The position numbers and the translations under genes were made by a program. A stretch of 6,969 nt of DNA, from assembly GCA_964512285.1 (NCBI GenBank), contig CAZEJO010000058.1, positions 1 to 6,969 of the forward strand. Reading direction: 5' to 3'. The notes under the pieces are model-generated. The model made no database searches, was not told the DNA's origin, and worked only from the letters and a program-made list of their open reading frames with translations. The DNA comes from SM23-28-2 sp964512285. GTDB taxonomy: Bacteria; Chloroflexota; Dehalococcoidia; SM23-28-2. Shown here one piece after another: positions 5,515-6,969 of this stretch (within the stretch, counting starts at the first letter, position 1; the number at the start of each line of letters is the position of its first letter).

Positions 5515-6861
5515 AGGGCTTTTCGTTGGCTGTGGTCGCTGCCTCTGTTGGCGGCTGCCTTCCTATTGGCTAACAGCGCTTCCCACCCTTCGGCCTCCTC
5601 GCAGGTTCTGGCTCCCGACGTTGGCCTTGTGTCGGCTCAGTCTGCTGATGGCGCGGAGTTCGTCCCCGGCGAGCTGCTGGTGAAGTGCAGACTGCCCTTG
5701 CCACCCGCCGCCGAGGCCGCTGTCCTGAGGCTGGCAGGAGGGGCGACTATAGAGCACGACCCCACCCTTGGTCTGTATCGCCTTCGCCTGCCAAAAGAGA
5801 TGGATGTGCATCAGGCCATTGCCCTTTACAGCGAGTTACCCTGGGTTGAGTATGCGGAGCCCAACTACATTGTTCGGGCGGCGATAGTGCCCGACGATCC
5901 CTACTACTCGACAAAGCAGGCCTGGTACTACGATGTCATCAACGCCCCCGCCGGTTGGGACATCGAGAGGGGAAAGTCATCTGTCATCGTGGCAGTGCTG
6001 GATACGGGGGTGCAGGTGGAACACCCCGATCTGGAGCCGAAGATTTGGACCAACGCTCGCGAGGTGCTGGGCAACGACATCGACGACGACGAGAACGGCT
6101 GCATAGATGATGTGCACGGCTGCAACTTCGTGGCCCTACCGCCCTCCAGCGACCCCAGCGATGACCACGGCCACGGCACGATGGTGGCCGGCATCCTGGC
6201 GGCCAGGAGCAACAACGGCCTGGGGGTGACGGGGACGGCCTGGGGGGTGACCCTGCTGCCGGTGAAGGTGCTCGATTCGGCGGGTGCGGGCACAGCCTCC
6301 GACGTGGCCCAGGGCATCGTCTATGCCGCCAAGAGCGGCGCTCAGGTGATCAACCTGAGCATGGCTCGACCATCGGCCAGCCGCGCTCTGGAGGGGGCTG
6401 TGAAGGAGGCCCACGACGCCTTCGGCGCTATCCTGGTGGGGGCTTCAGGGAACGAGGGCGAGGAGGGAGTGGGCTACCCGGCGGCCTACCCGGAGGTCAT
6501 CGCCGTGTCCAGCTTCGACCTGTCGAACCCCGACAGCCGCGCTTCTTTCAGCAACTGGGGCCCCGAGGTGAACGTGGCCGCGCCGGGGGTGGGCGTGTTC
6601 AGCACTCACCTTCACGGCGGCTACGCTACGGGCGAGGGAACGTCGTTTTCTACCGCCTTTGTTTCAGGGCTGGTGGCTCTGCTGCTGTCGCAGGACTCGT
6701 CCCGCAGCGACGACGACATCCGCGCGCTTCTGCGCATCGCCAGCGATGACCTGCCCGACGGCGATACGCCTTACTGGGACGGCTGGGGCCGTCTGAACAT
6801 AGGCAAGGCGCTGAACAGCCACGCCTTCCGCTCACTGGCGCCGGGGGTTGTGAGGGATTAG
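5512..6861 (+). CDS. Secreted subtilisin-like serine protease (peptidase family S8)
   Basis: 449 residues. The N-terminus (MRAFRWLWSLPLLAAAFLLA) is a Sec signal peptide, with cleavage likely around residues 20-24. A prodomain of the thermitase/fervidolysin type follows, from FVPGELLVK (50-58) to WVEYAEPNY (111-119); it should chaperone folding and be removed. The catalytic domain (about 130-435) carries the full triad: Asp164 in VLDTGV, His221 in HGHGTMVAG and Ser378 in GEGTSFSTAF, plus the oxyanion-hole Asn314 in ASGNEG. The substrate-binding strand is INLSMA (280-285). An Asp-rich loop, 189-206, looks like a calcium site and holds the only two cysteines of the mature enzyme (Cys197, Cys204), probably a disulfide. 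The usual HGTH and GTSMATP motifs vary to HGTM and GTSFSTA. No C-terminal anchor or sorting domain follows the catalytic domain, so it is probably released or loosely cell-associated. It has its own promoter. The physiological substrate is unknown; a general nutritional or protein-turnover role is the default guess. Confidence 0.94.
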   Translation: MRAFRWLWSLPLLAAAFLLANSASHPSASSQVLAPDVGLVSAQSADGAEFVPGELLVKCRLPLPPAAEAAVLRLAGGATIEHDPTLGLYRLRLPKEMDVHQAIALYSELPWVEYAEPNYIVRAAIVPDDPYYSTKQAWYYDVINAPAGWDIERGKSSVIVAVLDTGVQVEHPDLEPKIWTNAREVLGNDIDDDENGCIDDVHGCNFVALPPSSDPSDDHGHGTMVAGILAARSNNGLGVTGTAWGVTLLPVKVLDSAGAGTASDVAQGIVYAAKSGAQVINLSMARPSASRALEGAVKEAHDAFGAILVGASGNEGEEGVGYPAAYPEVIAVSSFDLSNPDSRASFSNWGPEVNVAAPGVGVFSTHLHGGYATGEGTSFSTAFVSGLVALLLSQDSSRSDDDIRALLRIASDDLPDGDTPYWDGWGRLNIGKALNSHAFRSLAPGVVRD

Positions 6862-6876
6862 CGCGACCAGGAAGAA

Positions 6877-6969
6877 ATGTCAACACATCACATTAACGCT
6901 TCCGATGTGCCAAAGGCGATAGTCTCCCTCTGCGCCCTGATCGCTATTGTGGCTGCCATCGCGTGCATC
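6877..6969 (+). CDS. Start of an unidentified protein with an N-terminal hydrophobic segment (partial)
   Basis: An ATG at 6877, 15 bases after the protease stop, opens a frame that stays open for all 31 codons to the window edge. AGGA at 6869-6872 is a plausible ribosome site. The translation starts with a short polar stretch (MSTHHINASDVPK) and continues into a hydrophobic run, AIVSLCALIAIVAAIACI, consistent with a membrane segment or signal anchor. The close spacing and the lack of a visible terminator after the protease suggest co-transcription. Too little is present to assign a family, and a chance open frame of this length cannot be fully excluded. Confidence 0.5.
   Translation, partial: MSTHHINASDVPKAIVSLCALIAIVAAIACI

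Noticed and set aside
4361..5515. A 384-codon open frame on the plus strand antisense to mutL
   Set aside because: mutL on the minus strand has every family motif. The antisense product is a Gly/Ala/His-rich, low-complexity-like sequence with no recognisable motif, typical of mirror frames opposite GC-rich genes. It also runs across the protease promoter.
1..6969. A mobile element, defence island or CRISPR array
   Set aside because: No transposase, integrase, inverted terminal repeats, regularly spaced repeats or defence-type domains were found. The genes are housekeeping or secretory types with uniform composition.

Overview
The window is a compact, GC-rich bacterial stretch with five complete protein genes and the start of a sixth. 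No RNA genes, insertion sequences, CRISPR arrays or phage genes are visible. Bacterial origin is supported by mutL, a Sec-type signal peptide, good Shine-Dalgarno sequences and sigma70-like promoter elements. Short single-barrel MetE proteins, a free-standing alpha subunit of an NDP-forming acyl-CoA synthetase and a secreted thermitase/fervidolysin-like subtilase together suggest a Chloroflexota-like organism (Dehalococcoidia or relatives). That placement is an inference from family types and was not tested by any search.

Layout. Bases 1-137 hold a good candidate sigma70 promoter and a leader. Bases 138-3604 are a three-gene, plus-strand operon. Two tandem paralogues of the cobalamin-independent methionine synthase barrel overlap by ATGA. 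The alpha subunit of an ADP/NDP-forming acyl-CoA synthetase follows 15 bases later. Convergent to this, 3635-5383 on the minus strand encodes MutL of the endonuclease-bearing type. A 128-base divergent intergenic region carries a clear extended -10 promoter for the next plus-strand gene, a secreted S8 serine protease (5512-6861). A new frame with a hydrophobic N-terminal segment begins 15 bases after the protease and runs off the window.

How the genes fit together. The first three genes are probably co-transcribed. The second MetE protein keeps every zinc, homocysteine and catalytic residue of MetE. The first has the same fold signature but has lost all of them except one histidine. The simplest reading is a two-polypeptide version of MetE, with a degenerate barrel paired with a catalytic barrel, or a pseudoenzyme partner to a core MetE. 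The link to the acyl-CoA synthetase subunit is unexplained, and its ATP-grasp beta subunit is not in the window. mutL and the protease are ordinary neighbours with no visible functional tie to the operon.

The most interesting point is the degenerate/intact MetE pair coupled to an orphan acyl-CoA synthetase alpha subunit. The rest looks like normal chromosomal housekeeping with some small oddities: a Cys pair in the protease calcium loop, a Glu-to-Asp change in the MutL ATPase motif, and a hairpin spanning the convergent stop codons.
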